A stretch of DNA of 6,347 nt from Streptomycetaceae bacterium. Its GTDB lineage: Bacteria > Actinomycetota > Actinomycetes > Nanopelagicales > Nanopelagicaceae. The notes below the pieces were generated by a model. It ran no database searches and was not told where the DNA came from. It saw only the letters and a program-made list of their open reading frames with translations. The DNA lies in assembly GCA_027486075.1 (NCBI GenBank), contig JAIXPU010000118.1, positions 1 to 6,347 of the forward strand, read 5' to 3'. How positions within the stretch are numbered: the stretch's first letter is position 1; every line of letters begins with the position of its first letter. A program made the translations under genes and the position numbers. Shown here piece after piece: positions 5,767 through 6,347 of this stretch.

Positions 5767-6347
5767 ATGTCAACAACGTTGTTGGACCCAGAAGCGCGCA
5801 TCGCCAAGCTTCTTGATTCAGCGAATTACGAACTCCTTCTGCCGCGTACTGATTGCGGAATGGTCGCTGCCACTGGGCTCATTAAAGGAAACAAAGTTGT
5901 TGTCTTCGCATCCGATCCCACAATTAAGGGTGGCGCATTAGGTATCGAGGGTTCGCAGGTAATTGTTCAGGCTTATCGCGCTGCTATGGGTGCACAAGTT
6001 CCGGTCATTGGTATCTGGCACTCAGGAGGTGCACGGCTCAGCGATGGCGTGGCATCCCTTAACGCTTTCGGCGAAGTTTTCCAGGCGATGGTCACAGCAA
6101 GTGGTCGCATTCCACAACTCTCACTCGTCTTAGGACCAACCGCAGGTGGCGGTGCATATGGCCCGGCGCTTACCGATGTTGTGGTCCTTGCACCTGAAGG
6201 GCGCATCTTTGTGACAGGTCCTGATGTAGTGAAATCTGTAACTGGTGATGTTGTAGATATGGCACTGCTCGGCGGACCTGAGGCTCATAGTAAGAATTCA
6301 GGCGTTGCTCACGTGATAGCACCTACTGAAGAGATTGCATTTAGTGA
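5767..6347 (+). CDS. accD6: Acyl-CoA carboxylase beta subunit AccD6-like, 3' end cut by the window
   Basis: Carboxyltransferase (beta) subunit that moves CO2 from biotin on an alpha subunit to acetyl-CoA (malonyl-CoA) and often propionyl-CoA. 193 codons are present with no stop; family members run to about 470-550 residues, so well over half is missing at the window edge, not truncated in nature. Visible motifs are GGALGIEG, IWHSGGAR with Ser86-Gly87-Gly88-Ala89-Arg90, AGGGAYGPALTDVV at 126-139 with the glycine pair of the oxyanion hole, and VFVTGPDVVKSVTG-like residues further on (IFVTGPDVVKSVTG). From memory the segment is close to M. tuberculosis AccD6, whose gene also ends a fabD-acpM-kasA-kasB-accD6 operon; the symbol rests on that match and on position. 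A general propionyl-CoA carboxylase beta chain (AccD5/PccB) is the alternative. It lies nine bases after fabF. Confidence 0.88.
   Translation, partial: MSTTLLDPEARIAKLLDSANYELLLPRTDCGMVAATGLIKGNKVVVFASDPTIKGGALGIEGSQVIVQAYRAAMGAQVPVIGIWHSGGARLSDGVASLNAFGEVFQAMVTASGRIPQLSLVLGPTAGGGAYGPALTDVVVLAPEGRIFVTGPDVVKSVTGDVVDMALLGGPEAHSKNSGVAHVIAPTEEIAFS
5771..5784. repeat. Perfect 14-bp palindrome at codons 2-6 of accD6
   Basis: CAACAACGTTGTTG reads the same on both strands with no spacer. It starts one base after the accD6 ATG, so if the mRNA is leaderless it spans about +5 to +18 of the transcript. The central CG within AACGTT resembles the symmetric operators of LacI-family repressors, but this is a resemblance only. 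It encodes Thr-Thr-Leu-Leu and neighbours, so chance is possible. Confidence 0.35.

Noticed and set aside
5767..6347. accD6 as a truncated pseudogene
   Set aside because: The frame is open to the last base with intact motifs; it is cut only by the window edge.
1..6347. Mobile elements, CRISPR arrays, tRNA or rRNA genes, phage or defence genes
   Set aside because: No repeat arrays, transposase motifs, tRNA-like cloverleaf or rRNA sequence seen; nearly all bases belong to six housekeeping genes on one strand.

Overview
The window is a stretch of actinobacterial chromosome read entirely on the + strand. It holds a glycogen-debranching gene followed by a compact type II fatty-acid-synthesis (FAS II) cluster: glgX, fabD, fabH, acpP, fabF, and the start of an accD6-type acyl-CoA carboxylase beta-subunit gene that runs off the right edge. 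Protein details point to Actinobacteria: the 82-residue ACP with DSLSMVEVVV, the FabF active-site motif NAHATSTP, the FabD opening MLAILAPGQGSQTPG, and the AccD6-like SGGARL and AGGGAYGPALTDVV motifs. Base composition looks close to 50% GC by eye, low for the phylum. That would fit small-genome, low-GC freshwater or marine Actinobacteria (acI / Nanopelagicales-like), but this assignment is an inference and not proven here.

Layout: 1-67 is a short upstream stretch with a good -10 box. 68-2182 is glgX. 2200-3108 is fabD and 3109-4137 is fabH, with no base between them. A 101-bp gap (4138-4238) with hairpins lies before acpP (4239-4487). A 31-bp gap leads to fabF (4519-5757), then a 9-bp gap to accD6 (5767 to beyond 6347).

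How the genes work together: AccD6 is the carboxyltransferase half of the enzyme that makes malonyl-CoA, together with a biotinylated alpha subunit not in the window. FabD moves malonyl to ACP. FabH condenses an acyl-CoA primer with malonyl-ACP to start a chain, and FabF carries out the later elongating condensations. The ketoreductase, dehydratase and enoyl reductase are not in the window. GlgX cleaves alpha-1,6 branches of glycogen and has no direct enzymatic link to FAS II.

Nothing here is an unknown system; the coding content is ordinary primary metabolism. The more interesting signals are non-coding. Three genes (glgX, fabD, accD6) show a TAnnnT box exactly six bases before the start codon and no usable Shine-Dalgarno, the arrangement expected for leaderless mRNAs. 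fabH and acpP instead have clear Shine-Dalgarno sequences. Palindromes sit at the fabD promoter region and at codons 2-6 of accD6, and the acpP leader can form two mutually exclusive hairpins. The FasR-type regulator gene that precedes fabD in Streptomyces is not in that place here.
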